Assembly: GCF_947501165.1 (NCBI RefSeq)
Contig: NZ_CANMUU010000001.1
Span: 1,364,001-1,428,000, forward strand
Direction of reading: 5' to 3'
From: an uncultured Allomuricauda sp.
GTDB taxonomy: Bacteria > Bacteroidota > Bacteroidia > Flavobacteriales > Flavobacteriaceae
Length of the DNA stretch: 64,000 nucleotides
The translations under genes and the position numbers were made by a program. Of the stretch, positions 16,418 through 23,486 are shown in pieces (within the stretch, counting starts at the first letter, position 1; each line of letters begins with the position of its first letter). The notes under the pieces were generated by a model. That model saw nothing but the letters and a program-made list of their open reading frames with translations, was not told where the DNA came from and searched no databases.

Positions 16418-17089
16418 ATGAAAAAATCGAAACTAAAATTTAAAACAAAATTGAGTGAAAACAAGATTAGTCTTTTTGTTGCGGCTTTAAGTTTCGTGAT
16501 AGCATTTTATACGTTATATCGGACGGAGCTAAGATCTCCCGAAATATCAGCATATATCAATCCTGAGATACAAGTATTTTATTATGATTTTTATAAATAT
16601 GGTTATGGCACAAGCGTAATAATACCTATGGCATTTGTTAATAAATCTTCTTCTATAGGTGTGATTCGCGAAACACAACTTGTGATTTACAAACAAAATT
16701 TACCGAATATAAGACATGCTATAAGATGGACTCATTTTCTTAAACTTGGAGATGGAAATTGGGAGGAAGAAGCCGAAGCAAATCCAGTCGCTGTGGCTGG
16801 GAAGTCTCAAGAAACCAAAGTAGTAAAATATATCTGGTATTCCGGTAATAAACCGAATTTAAGAATTACTGAGGGAACATATGTTCTTGATTTGTATGTG
16901 ACAACTTCTCAAGACTCGAAACCAATTAAAACTTCATACTTTTTTAAAATTACTAAAGAGGATGAAAATGCTTTCGAAAGACGTATCGCGAATGAGGATG
17001 TTGCTACTAGAAGAATAGTTTTGAACGATAATTTGGAACAAAACATGTTGCTGGATGCAAAAGGGGTCAAAGATTTTTTAGAAAACTAA
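16418..17089 (+). CDS. Membrane-anchored unknown protein (223 aa)
   Basis: A 223-residue protein with a basic N-terminus, one membrane span at about residues 17-36 (ISLFVAALSFVIAFYTLY) and an external domain of about 180 residues rich in beta strands, with a tail of charged helices. The topology resembles single-pass membrane proteins of unknown role often carried on bacterial islands. No family is recognised. The ATG at 16418 is used rather than the TTG two codons before. The base composition is more AT-rich than in the housekeeping genes around the element, in keeping with transfer. It stands alone. Confidence 0.65.
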   Translation: MKKSKLKFKTKLSENKISLFVAALSFVIAFYTLYRTELRSPEISAYINPEIQVFYYDFYKYGYGTSVIIPMAFVNKSSSIGVIRETQLVIYKQNLPNIRHAIRWTHFLKLGDGNWEEEAEANPVAVAGKSQETKVVKYIWYSGNKPNLRITEGTYVLDLYVTTSQDSKPIKTSYFFKITKEDENAFERRIANEDVATRRIVLNDNLEQNMLLDAKGVKDFLEN

Positions 17090-17217
17090 CTTAATTGAAA
17101 TTTGCATTAATTATAGAGTTCAATAATCTACGGTACCAAAGATTGACCCATTAAGACCAGTAATAGCTTAAATTACAGGATGGGTTGACAAAAAGGTTGA
17201 AAAGTAGGTGTAATTAG

Positions 17218-17526
17218 TTAGTCCAGGCGGTGCTTTTTCTTCACACGGTTTCCATACTTACGGGCAATTTGGATGTACTGGTTAAGAATGGTTTCCTTCA
17301 GCACTTCATTGCTTACATCGTTTCTGGAATAGGGAACACGTTGCTCCATTTCTGAACGGAAATTACGTATCATGTCCAAGAGTCGCTTTTCAGCCTGGGC
17401 AGGGGTATTATAGAAAAAACCGTCTTTGATGTCTTCCCTAAATTGCTCGTAGTGTCTTTTTAGGACTTGTTGGCAAAGCTTGTGGTATTTTTCTTCGTAA
17501 TTCAATTCGGTAGATATTCTATTCAA
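17218..17526 (-). CDS. Unknown small charged protein (102 aa)
   Basis: A 102-residue soluble, basic, helical protein (ISTELNYEEKYHKLCQQVL ... KYGNRVKKKHRLD). No family is recognised. It runs against the direction of most genes in the element. Its upstream region (17528-17577) holds TTCCTAAAA boxes in direct and inverted order, which suggests it is a regulated or self-regulated gene; a role as DNA-binding regulator is possible, but I see no clear helix-turn-helix. Confidence 0.6.
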   Translation of the reverse strand: MNRISTELNYEEKYHKLCQQVLKRHYEQFREDIKDGFFYNTPAQAEKRLLDMIRNFRSEMEQRVPYSRNDVSNEVLKETILNQYIQIARKYGNRVKKKHRLD

Positions 17527-17527
17527 A

Positions 17528-17577
17528 TTTTAGGGAAATCTTCCTAAAATACAATCTTGTTTTTCCTAAAAGATTGT
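17528..17577 (-). promoter_or_regulatory. Operator-like boxes upstream of the 102-aa gene
   Basis: TTTTAGGGAA (17528-17537) is inverted to TTCCTAAAA (17541-17549), which recurs directly at 17563-17571; a second inverted pair, ACAATCTT and AAGATTGT, brackets 17551-17577. The block begins 2 bases from the start codon, where a repressor would block transcription or initiation. Confidence 0.45.
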
Positions 17578-17772
17578 GATATTTTAAGAAGCCCTCTTAC
17601 TAAAATTGCTTGTTGTCAAGGCTTAATCCTTGGGAAATCTCATATCTCAATTGGAAAGTGATTTTTATAAGCACTATCTTCATCGAGATAGCTTAAGAAT
17701 CCCATCAAAGATGCTAACGCGGACACAACCCTATTCCCATAAAACAATAGTTTAATGTAAGGATATACTAAC

Positions 17773-18153
17773 ATGAGCCTAGATTTTGAAGAACTTCAGA
17801 AGGATTACGATAAGGTGTTTGAATTGTTTGTAGAATACCCGCACTTGATTGCCGAAATTAGGAAATTGGATATTAAGGAATCAATGCCTGAAGAAGATGA
17901 GGTACTTCTGAGCATTCAAGGGCTAATCTTTGAATCCTATAAGCTGGAAGGCGAGTATTGGTTATTAAGACAATCAGATGAGTATAAAAGACATTCTCAA
18001 GACATTGAGGAACTTCTTACATCGTTTATAAAAGACAAACCTTTTGTTAACCTGACCCATGAACAAAAAAGCTTAATGGCGAATAGAATGATTGAAGCTG
18101 GTAAGTTGATGAGCAGCATACTTAAAAGAATTGGATTGGGTGATGGAATCTAG
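17773..18153 (+). CDS. Unknown acidic protein (126 aa)
   Basis: A 126-residue acidic, probably all-helical soluble protein (DFEELQKDYDKVFELFVEYPHL ... MIEAGKLMSSILKRIGLG). No membrane span, no recognised family. It is 42 bases upstream of the membrane-protein gene at 18196 in the same direction and is probably co-transcribed with it; the two could be partners, such as a soluble and a membrane component, but nothing in the sequence proves it. Confidence 0.6.
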   Translation: MSLDFEELQKDYDKVFELFVEYPHLIAEIRKLDIKESMPEEDEVLLSIQGLIFESYKLEGEYWLLRQSDEYKRHSQDIEELLTSFIKDKPFVNLTHEQKSLMANRMIEAGKLMSSILKRIGLGDGI

Positions 18154-18195
18154 AAAGAAACAGGTGGTTAAGAAAAAAACTTAAATAATAAATCA

Positions 18196-18744
18196 TTGGA
18201 GACTTTTTACGATTTGATGTTATTGAACAATTGGGAATTCCTATTGGGGGTAGGCAACATTACTTTGGCCATCGTTGTTGTTGGAGTGACAGTATATAAT
18301 AATAAACGTAACCGGCTTGTTCATTTAGCGGACAAGCGTAAAGAATGGTTGGTGGAATTTCGCTCTAGGGTTGCGGAACTTACTGCATTATTGACGATGA
18401 GCAGATTTGAAGACAGCATATTGCAAAACAAAAAAACAAGTCTTGACAAGGAAGGCGATGAGAAAGCAAACTACAAATTTCTTGAGGAAATAAAGAGCTA
18501 TAACGTAGTAAGAACGAGAATGATTACTTTGACCAATGAATTGATGCTATTATCCTTCGAAGACGATAACGATGCTTTTTTGACCACTAAAATGGGGGAT
18601 TTGTTAAAGGTAGTATCGAGTTTTGACAAAGTTCAATATGAAGGGGAGGAAATTAAAACAAGTGAATTGGCAACCAAAATTATGGCAGCTTCGCATTTAA
18701 TAGTTTCAGCAAAATGGAAGAAGATTAAAGAACTGGACGCTTAG
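18196..18744 (+). CDS. Single-span membrane protein, unknown (about 182 aa)
   Basis: About 182 residues: one membrane segment near the N-terminus (LLGVGNITLAIVVVGVTVY), a basic stop-transfer region (NNKRNR), then a cytoplasmic helical domain beginning HLADKRKEWLVEFRSRVAEL. The arrangement of one span followed by a helix with KRxxW and FR is common among uncharacterised bacterial island proteins. The start is uncertain: TTG at 18196 is the frame start, ATG at 18217 is an alternative that keeps the span. It follows the acidic 126-aa gene. Confidence 0.6.
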   Translation: METFYDLMLLNNWEFLLGVGNITLAIVVVGVTVYNNKRNRLVHLADKRKEWLVEFRSRVAELTALLTMSRFEDSILQNKKTSLDKEGDEKANYKFLEEIKSYNVVRTRMITLTNELMLLSFEDDNDAFLTTKMGDLLKVVSSFDKVQYEGEEIKTSELATKIMAASHLIVSAKWKKIKELDA

Positions 18745-18891
18745 TCGAAATGGCGGTATTCTTAGTGCAAATTGTTAATAAATAGCGTCATTGGTCTATT
18801 TCACACGTAATTGATCTAAAATCACAACATTTCTTTGTAATTTAATTCTCTTGCATCTTATATTAGCCGTGTTGGACACAATAACTTAACT

Positions 18892-19074
18892 ATGAGATAC
18901 TTATTAACAGTCTTAATTGTTATCCTTATGGTGGGATGTGCTTCTGTTAAAACAACTGCAAGCAGCAGTGAAGCTCTTACCTATACCGAAAATAAGTTAC
19001 CTCAAATCTTGGATGGTTTTATAGTTGGGGATTCTACTTCTGTAGAAGTTCGACAAGGTAATCGACTGAAATAA
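18892..19074 (+). CDS. Short lipoprotein, possibly truncated (60 aa)
   Basis: A 60-residue predicted lipoprotein: hydrophobic signal segment with the lipobox MVGC near residue 16, then a short polar region. It lacks any sizeable mature domain. Its last 41 bases overlap, tail to tail, the 3' end of the protease gene on the other strand, so the C-terminal residues are simply the antisense of protease coding sequence. This suggests a longer lipoprotein gene cut short when the protease gene was joined here. It may no longer be functional. Confidence 0.5.
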   Translation: MRYLLTVLIVILMVGCASVKTTASSSEALTYTENKLPQILDGFIVGDSTSVEVRQGNRLK

Positions 19075-19882
19075 TACCGCTAATTCCTAACGAGTTATTA
19101 GAGACTGAATTAAAAACCAGCTCCCATTGCTTGTATAAACCTTTTGCGCCTTTATTGTCGGTTTTGTTAAACGCATCCCTATAAGCTTTACTAAATTTTT
19201 CTGCATCATTACCACCTGGATTGTGTAAAAAAGAAGCCAAACCTATAACAACATCCTCTTTCGGTTTCTTGCCCATTTTGATTATTGGGCCGCCTGAATT
19301 ACCCCTATTTAAAGTAATGTCTGCCCAGGCAGCACTTATCTCATAATTCTTAAAGAGCTTGCCGTTAGAAAACATATCATAGTCTTTTATCCATTTGGTA
19401 GACAGAACACCCTTGGAAATGAATCTTACGTTGATACTAAGAGGGAATCCACAGGTGTATATTGCATCACCTTCATTGACGGTATCCCATTTCGACATTT
19501 TTAGGATTTCATATTCGAAATTGGGGGTGGATTGGAGTTTAAGTAACATGACATCTAAAGCTTTTCCATCGTAATAGCCAGTTTGGTTGTTAAGGAAATG
19601 ATTAGTTGGTTTCACCTCTATTTTCTCACCGTCATCAAATTCAACAAAGATTTTTTTCATCCCTGCATACTTGTTTTTTGCATTCCAGATAAAAGCAGGA
19701 TAAACAACATGATGACAAGTAGCTACTAACCCGTTTTTGTTTACCATAAAACCTGTTCCCGAAACCTGGTTTTCTATATAAATTCTAACTATGGAATTAT
19801 CTAATAAACGAATTCTTTCCTTTCCCAGGGACTGTGAATGAACAAGAAAAGGAAGTATTAAAAGGACAAACAATTTTTTCAT
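19034..19882 (-). CDS. Secreted trypsin-like serine protease
   Basis: A 282-residue protein with a signal peptide (MKKLFVLLILPFLVHSQ) and a chymotrypsin-fold (S1/S1C-like) domain. The catalytic triad is visible: His in GLVATCHHVVYP, Asp in ALDVMLLKLQ, and Ser in LNRGNSGGPIIKMG. There is no PDZ domain, so it is a small periplasmic or exported protease rather than a DegP-type chaperone. Within the mobile element it is the only cargo gene with a clear enzymatic identity. It faces the short lipoprotein gene and overlaps its end by 41 bases. Substrate and role are unknown; processing of an island or host envelope protein is conceivable. Confidence 0.85.
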   Translation of the reverse strand: MKKLFVLLILPFLVHSQSLGKERIRLLDNSIVRIYIENQVSGTGFMVNKNGLVATCHHVVYPAFIWNAKNKYAGMKKIFVEFDDGEKIEVKPTNHFLNNQTGYYDGKALDVMLLKLQSTPNFEYEILKMSKWDTVNEGDAIYTCGFPLSINVRFISKGVLSTKWIKDYDMFSNGKLFKNYEISAAWADITLNRGNSGGPIIKMGKKPKEDVVIGLASFLHNPGGNDAEKFSKAYRDAFNKTDNKGAKGLYKQWELVFNSVSNNSLGISGIISVDYLVELLQK

Positions 19883-19946
19883 GAAGTTAAAAGTAGAAAA
19901 CTATTATTTGCTTTTACAAAACCTGCACTTGACAGTTATTAACTTA

Positions 19947-19978
19947 CTTGTTAATATCTCTACCTTTAGACAAACAAA
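19947..19978 (+). promoter_or_regulatory. Probable promoter of the 106-aa gene
   Basis: CTTG at 19947-19950 and TACCTTTA at 19971-19978 are 20 bases apart, close to the TTTG/TAnnTTTG pair used by the Bacteroidota primary sigma factor, and end 7 bases before the ATG at 19985, giving an almost leaderless message. Confidence 0.5.
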
Positions 19979-19984
19979 TTTGAC

Positions 19985-20305
19985 ATGTGCTTGTATTATA
20001 ATGAAGAAAAGGAAAATCAAAAATTAGCTGCTCACCCAGGAATCGCTAGGCGTAGTGCGAATATTGAATTAGACAAAGCGAAAAAGGCACTAGCAGATTT
20101 CCATGAAATAGATATTAATGATATTTATTGTAGAGAGGTTATGGCAAATAAGCCCTACGGTGATAAACAAGGTGCCTATGAAAAATATCATGTTGTAAAA
20201 AACGAAACACTAGTGGAGATACTCGATTTCTTTTACACTTATGATGGAACCTATATCAGTGTGTTTTCCCATCACCCAAACCCATGGAAGTCAAAAACAA
20301 AATAA
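19985..20305 (+). CDS. Unknown small protein (106 aa)
   Basis: A 106-residue soluble protein (CLYYNEEKENQKLAAHPGIA ... VFSHHPNPWKSKTK), with conserved-looking aromatic and charged segments but no motif I know. The C-terminal HHPNPWK is notable. A promoter box ends 7 bases before the ATG, so initiation is probably leaderless. It is expressed divergently from the protease gene and convergently with the 221-aa membrane-protein gene. Confidence 0.6.
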   Translation: MCLYYNEEKENQKLAAHPGIARRSANIELDKAKKALADFHEIDINDIYCREVMANKPYGDKQGAYEKYHVVKNETLVEILDFFYTYDGTYISVFSHHPNPWKSKTK

Positions 20306-20371
20306 ACCTCAGTTAATCGTTGGTTAACTTAAAAATCAAAAAACCCTTTAGCAGTATACCATGAGTAAGAT

Positions 20372-21037
20372 TTAGTTTGATTTTTTTTCATGCTTTTTTT
20401 GGTTTATGATTTTGTTACTGTCCAATTTCATCGAATCAATAGTTGTGTTCACTTTAGTAGGAACCTTCTTTATAGATTCTTCCTCTTTATTAACTCGGTC
20501 GTTCACTATAGAATCAATGACTAATTTCGACTCGGTATTATTCGGTTGATTCGTTTCTAGTACCCTAACATCGTAAGGTGGCATTGGAGGCTTTGGAGAA
20601 AGAACAGAAAATAGAATTGAAAAAGCAAGACTTAACAACGCGATAGCTATTGAATACATCGCTCGCCTGTTTGCTTTTGCAGCTTGCTCTCTTGATTCTT
20701 TCAGTTCTAAATAATCTAAATACTGTTTAATAGCCTTGCCTTTGAGTAACCAAGGATGGTTCATGACATTATCATAACCCTGATGATAGGTCTTGGCTAC
20801 CTCTTGTTCGCTAAGAACAGCCCTTGCATTACCAAGGAATTTAATCTTAAGGTTATCGCTCTTGAGCTCAGAGTTATGAAAATTATCAACCAACCATTCA
20901 ATAAAATTATATTCAGCTTGGGTGTTTAAGTTTTCATTAATTACATCAGCGATTGCCTCCACTACTTTTTGGTACTTAATACCGTTTGGGTTTTTCATGC
21001 CAATGTCTAATGCTTTTATATAAATATTACTTTCCAT
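20372..21037 (-). CDS. Membrane protein with N-terminal helical domain (221 aa)
   Basis: A 221-residue protein. Residues 1-60 look like a small wing-helix-like or helical domain (NGIKYQKVVEAIADVINENL), then a charged helix, one strong membrane span at about residues 128-147 (SIAIALLSLAFSILFSVLS), and a Pro-rich then Ser/Thr/Asn-rich external tail ending in Lys residues. The plan of cytoplasmic N-terminal module, single span and disordered outer tail recalls membrane-bound sensors or effectors, but no family is recognised. It is the last gene before the right end of the element. Confidence 0.62.
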   Translation of the reverse strand: MESNIYIKALDIGMKNPNGIKYQKVVEAIADVINENLNTQAEYNFIEWLVDNFHNSELKSDNLKIKFLGNARAVLSEQEVAKTYHQGYDNVMNHPWLLKGKAIKQYLDYLELKESREQAAKANRRAMYSIAIALLSLAFSILFSVLSPKPPMPPYDVRVLETNQPNNTESKLVIDSIVNDRVNKEEESIKKVPTKVNTTIDSMKLDSNKIINQKKHEKKSN

Positions 21038-21214
21038 ATACGAAAATTGGATTAATTAAGGTTAGAACCATAAGTTCGGAAAATCTTATTAGTTACTTGG
21101 TTTAAGAAGTAATCTGGACTACCGTATATGGCGACGTAAAAGGAAAATCAGTTAAGAAATCTAAAATAGTTCAGGTGAAGTTAGTCTAATTAGTTAAACG
21201 GCTTCACATCCAAT

Positions 21215-21238
21215 TTGTCAACTTAATTATCAACTAAA
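21215..21238 (+). repeat. Two 12-nt-period TGTCAAC-type repeats at the right end
   Basis: TTGTCAACTTAA (21215) is followed at 12 nt by TTATCAACTAAA (21227). They match the left-end array at 11466-11501 in unit, period and orientation and lie about 40 bases inside the right att repeat. They are best explained as arm-type recombination protein sites. Confidence 0.6.
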
Positions 21239-21275
21239 CAAAAAAACCCCTGATAACATTGATGTTTCAAGGGTT
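21239..21275 (-). terminator. Terminator of tRNA-Phe, supplied by the element
   Basis: Read on the minus strand, AAACCCTTGA (from 21275) pairs with TCAGGGGTTT (to 21243) over 10 bp including one G-T pair, with an extra inner stem, and ends in a T-run. It lies just downstream of the tRNA-Phe 3' end and within the element, replacing the chromosomal terminator now stranded at 11304-11332. Confidence 0.75.
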
Positions 21276-21279
21276 TAAT

Positions 21280-21352
<73 letters not shown>

Positions 21353-21379
21353 CTTTCCAGCCTTCTGCAAAGGCGGGTG

Positions 21380-21410
21380 CAAATATAATTTCAAAATTAG
21401 GATATACAAA
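21380..21410 (-). promoter_or_regulatory. Primary-sigma promoter of tRNA-Phe
   Basis: On the minus strand TTTG (21410-21407), a 19-base spacer and TATATTTG (21387-21380) match the Bacteroidota consensus TTTG-N19-TAnnTTTG exactly. The predicted start is about 20 bases upstream of the mature tRNA 5' end; a small GCCTTTGCAGAAGGC hairpin lies in the leader. Confidence 0.8.
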
Positions 21411-21439
21411 CAAAAACACGAAAAAAGGAAACGGTTTTT

Positions 21440-21447
21440 TAGTTTTG
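21440..21447 (+). promoter_or_regulatory. -7 box of the coaX promoter
   Basis: TAGTTTTG matches TAnnTTTG and ends 4 bases before the ATG of coaX, so the message would be nearly leaderless. No convincing -33 TTTG is visible. Confidence 0.5.
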
Positions 21448-21451
21448 TTGT

Positions 21452-22180
21452 ATGAACCTTATTATTGACATAGGAAACAGTCTTACCAAGTATGCAGTTT
21501 TTGAAAATCGTAGGCTGTTGCATTTGGAAACTTCGAAATCCAATCTATTCCTATCAAAAATCAAAGATGTTTTTGAAAACTTTCCTAAGATAGAGCATGC
21601 CATTATCTCTTCGGTGGGTAAGTTGGAAAACAAGGAAAAAGAGATTCTTGCTCTTTTTTGTAAAGCGCATGTGCTTTCACATACTTCCAAAGTGCCCTTT
21701 AAGAACAGCTATGCAACTCCTCATACCTTAGGTATGGACCGCATTGCTTTGGCCACTGCCGCATTTTATCAATACCCCAGAAGAAATGCTCTTATTATAG
21801 ATATGGGTACCTGTATTACCTATGATATGATAAACGATGCTGGTGAGTATATAGGGGGAGCCATTTCGCCAGGACTTCACATGCGGTATAAAGCCATGAA
21901 TGCCCAAACGAAGAAACTACCCCTATTAGCTCCAGAAGACCTTTTGGATTTTGTGGGCAATTCTACCGAAACCTGCATGCACAGTGGGGTAATCAACGGT
22001 TTGATAAATGAACTGAATGGAACAATTGGCCAGTACCGCGCTCGTTTTCAAGATTTAACAGTTATTTTAACAGGTGGCGACTCGCAATTTTTTGTCAAAC
22101 GATTAAAAAATTCCATATTTGCGAACTCTAAATTTCTCGTGGAGGGGCTTAATTGCTTGCTGGAATACAACAAAAGCTAG
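21452..22180 (+). CDS. coaX: Type III pantothenate kinase
   Basis: A 242-residue cytoplasmic enzyme that phosphorylates pantothenate in the first step of coenzyme A synthesis. The ASKHA-fold motifs are visible: phosphate-1 loop IIDIGNSLTKYAVF (catalytic Asp6), the GMDRIALATAA segment with the pantothenate-binding Asp-Arg, phosphate-2 region LIIDMGTCITYDMI, GGAISPGLHMRYKAM and VILTGGDSQFF. Length and motif order are those of CoaX, the normal type in Bacteroidota. It heads a co-directional run; the next gene starts on the base after its stop. Confidence 0.95.
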   Translation: MNLIIDIGNSLTKYAVFENRRLLHLETSKSNLFLSKIKDVFENFPKIEHAIISSVGKLENKEKEILALFCKAHVLSHTSKVPFKNSYATPHTLGMDRIALATAAFYQYPRRNALIIDMGTCITYDMINDAGEYIGGAISPGLHMRYKAMNAQTKKLPLLAPEDLLDFVGNSTETCMHSGVINGLINELNGTIGQYRARFQDLTVILTGGDSQFFVKRLKNSIFANSKFLVEGLNCLLEYNKS

Positions 22181-23446
22181 ATGGTAAAGAAATTTTTGAT
22201 TGCATGTATCTGCATGGTCGCGCATGGTCTTTTTGCGCAAAACGGAACCAGATCACCATATTCATCTTTTGGAATAGGGGAACTTAGAAACAATAGTTCG
22301 ATTGACAATCGCATGATGGGGGGTATTAGTATGTATGGCGATAGCATACATATTAATCTTCAAAATCCCGCTGCATATTCTAAACTTAAGTTAACAACAT
22401 ACACTGCGGCAGTATCCCATTCTGAAATTAGATTGGAAGATTTTACGCAGGAGCAGAACAGTTCAGTTACCAATTTGGAATATTTAGCAATTGGACTCCC
22501 TTTATCACCTAAAATGGGACTTGGTTTTGGTTTAATGCCGTTTTCCTCTGTGGGTTATAATTTGGAGAATATTGCCACAACTAATAACGGAGAAGAGGTT
22601 ACCAATGTTTTTGCAGGAGAAGGAGGATTGAACAGGGTATTTGTCTCTTTAGGGGGAGAGGTTGTGAAAAACGTTAGCTTGGGTGCCACGGTGAACTTCA
22701 ATTTTGGAACTTTGGAATATCAAAGAATACAGAGTGTGGAAGGAGTTCAATTTGGAACTCTTGACCGTAGGGAATCCAGGATAAATGGATTTGATATTAA
22801 CTACGCCCTCAATTACACTCCACGTATAAAGGATAAGTATACGCTATACACTTCAGTGTTGGTGAATACTCAAGCGAATCTTGTGTCACAAAATGCAGAA
22901 ACCTTGGGTTCTTTTTCCTTGGCTAATGGTCAGGAAATTGAGGTTATTGATGTGGATTTGGACGCCGCCAACTTGAGAAACACAGAGCTTAAGGTACCAA
23001 CCCGATTTACTTTTGGTCTTGGATTTGGGCAGGATAAAAAGTGGTTTTTGGGCGGCGAATATAGTTTTCAGGAATTCAGCTCCTTTAGCAACGACTTTCT
23101 GGGATTGGACAATGTTACCTACCAAGATGCCAGTAGACTTGCTTTTGGAGGGTATTATATTCCTGATTATAAATCACTTTCAAGCTATTTTAAAAGAATT
23201 AATTATCGAGCGGGTGTAAAGTATGATGTAACTGGTTTAGTGGTAAATGGAAGCGAGATAAATGACTTTGGCATAAATTTTGGCTTTGGTTTTCCGTTAC
23301 CTAATTCATTTTCTAATGTAAACCTAGGGTTTGAGTTGGGTAGGAGAGGGACTACAGTAGCAAATTTGATTGAAGAAAATTACCTTAATATAAGCATAGG
23401 ACTTTCATTAAATGCGCGTTGGTTCCAGAAAAGAAGGATAAATTAA
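22181..23446 (+). CDS. Outer-membrane beta-barrel protein (FadL/OMPP1-like)
   Basis: A 421-residue protein with a signal peptide (MVKKFLIACICMVAHGLFAQ) and a mature part starting NGTRSPYSSFGIGEL, typical of flavobacterial barrel proteins of unknown substrate next to coaX and lptC. Alternating aromatic/hydrophobic strands run through to a C-terminal aromatic residue in LNARWF, and NPAAYSKLKLTTYTAAV resembles the FadL/OMPP1 layout. It is probably an outer-membrane transporter or structural barrel; the substrate is unknown. Its ATG follows the coaX stop with no gap, so the pair is co-translated. Confidence 0.78.
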   Translation: MVKKFLIACICMVAHGLFAQNGTRSPYSSFGIGELRNNSSIDNRMMGGISMYGDSIHINLQNPAAYSKLKLTTYTAAVSHSEIRLEDFTQEQNSSVTNLEYLAIGLPLSPKMGLGFGLMPFSSVGYNLENIATTNNGEEVTNVFAGEGGLNRVFVSLGGEVVKNVSLGATVNFNFGTLEYQRIQSVEGVQFGTLDRRESRINGFDINYALNYTPRIKDKYTLYTSVLVNTQANLVSQNAETLGSFSLANGQEIEVIDVDLDAANLRNTELKVPTRFTFGLGFGQDKKWFLGGEYSFQEFSSFSNDFLGLDNVTYQDASRLAFGGYYIPDYKSLSSYFKRINYRAGVKYDVTGLVVNGSEINDFGINFGFGFPLPNSFSNVNLGFELGRRGTTVANLIEENYLNISIGLSLNARWFQKRRIN

Positions 23447-23486
23447 TAAAAAAAATTAGTACATTAACCGCTTTAAAATTAGTAAG

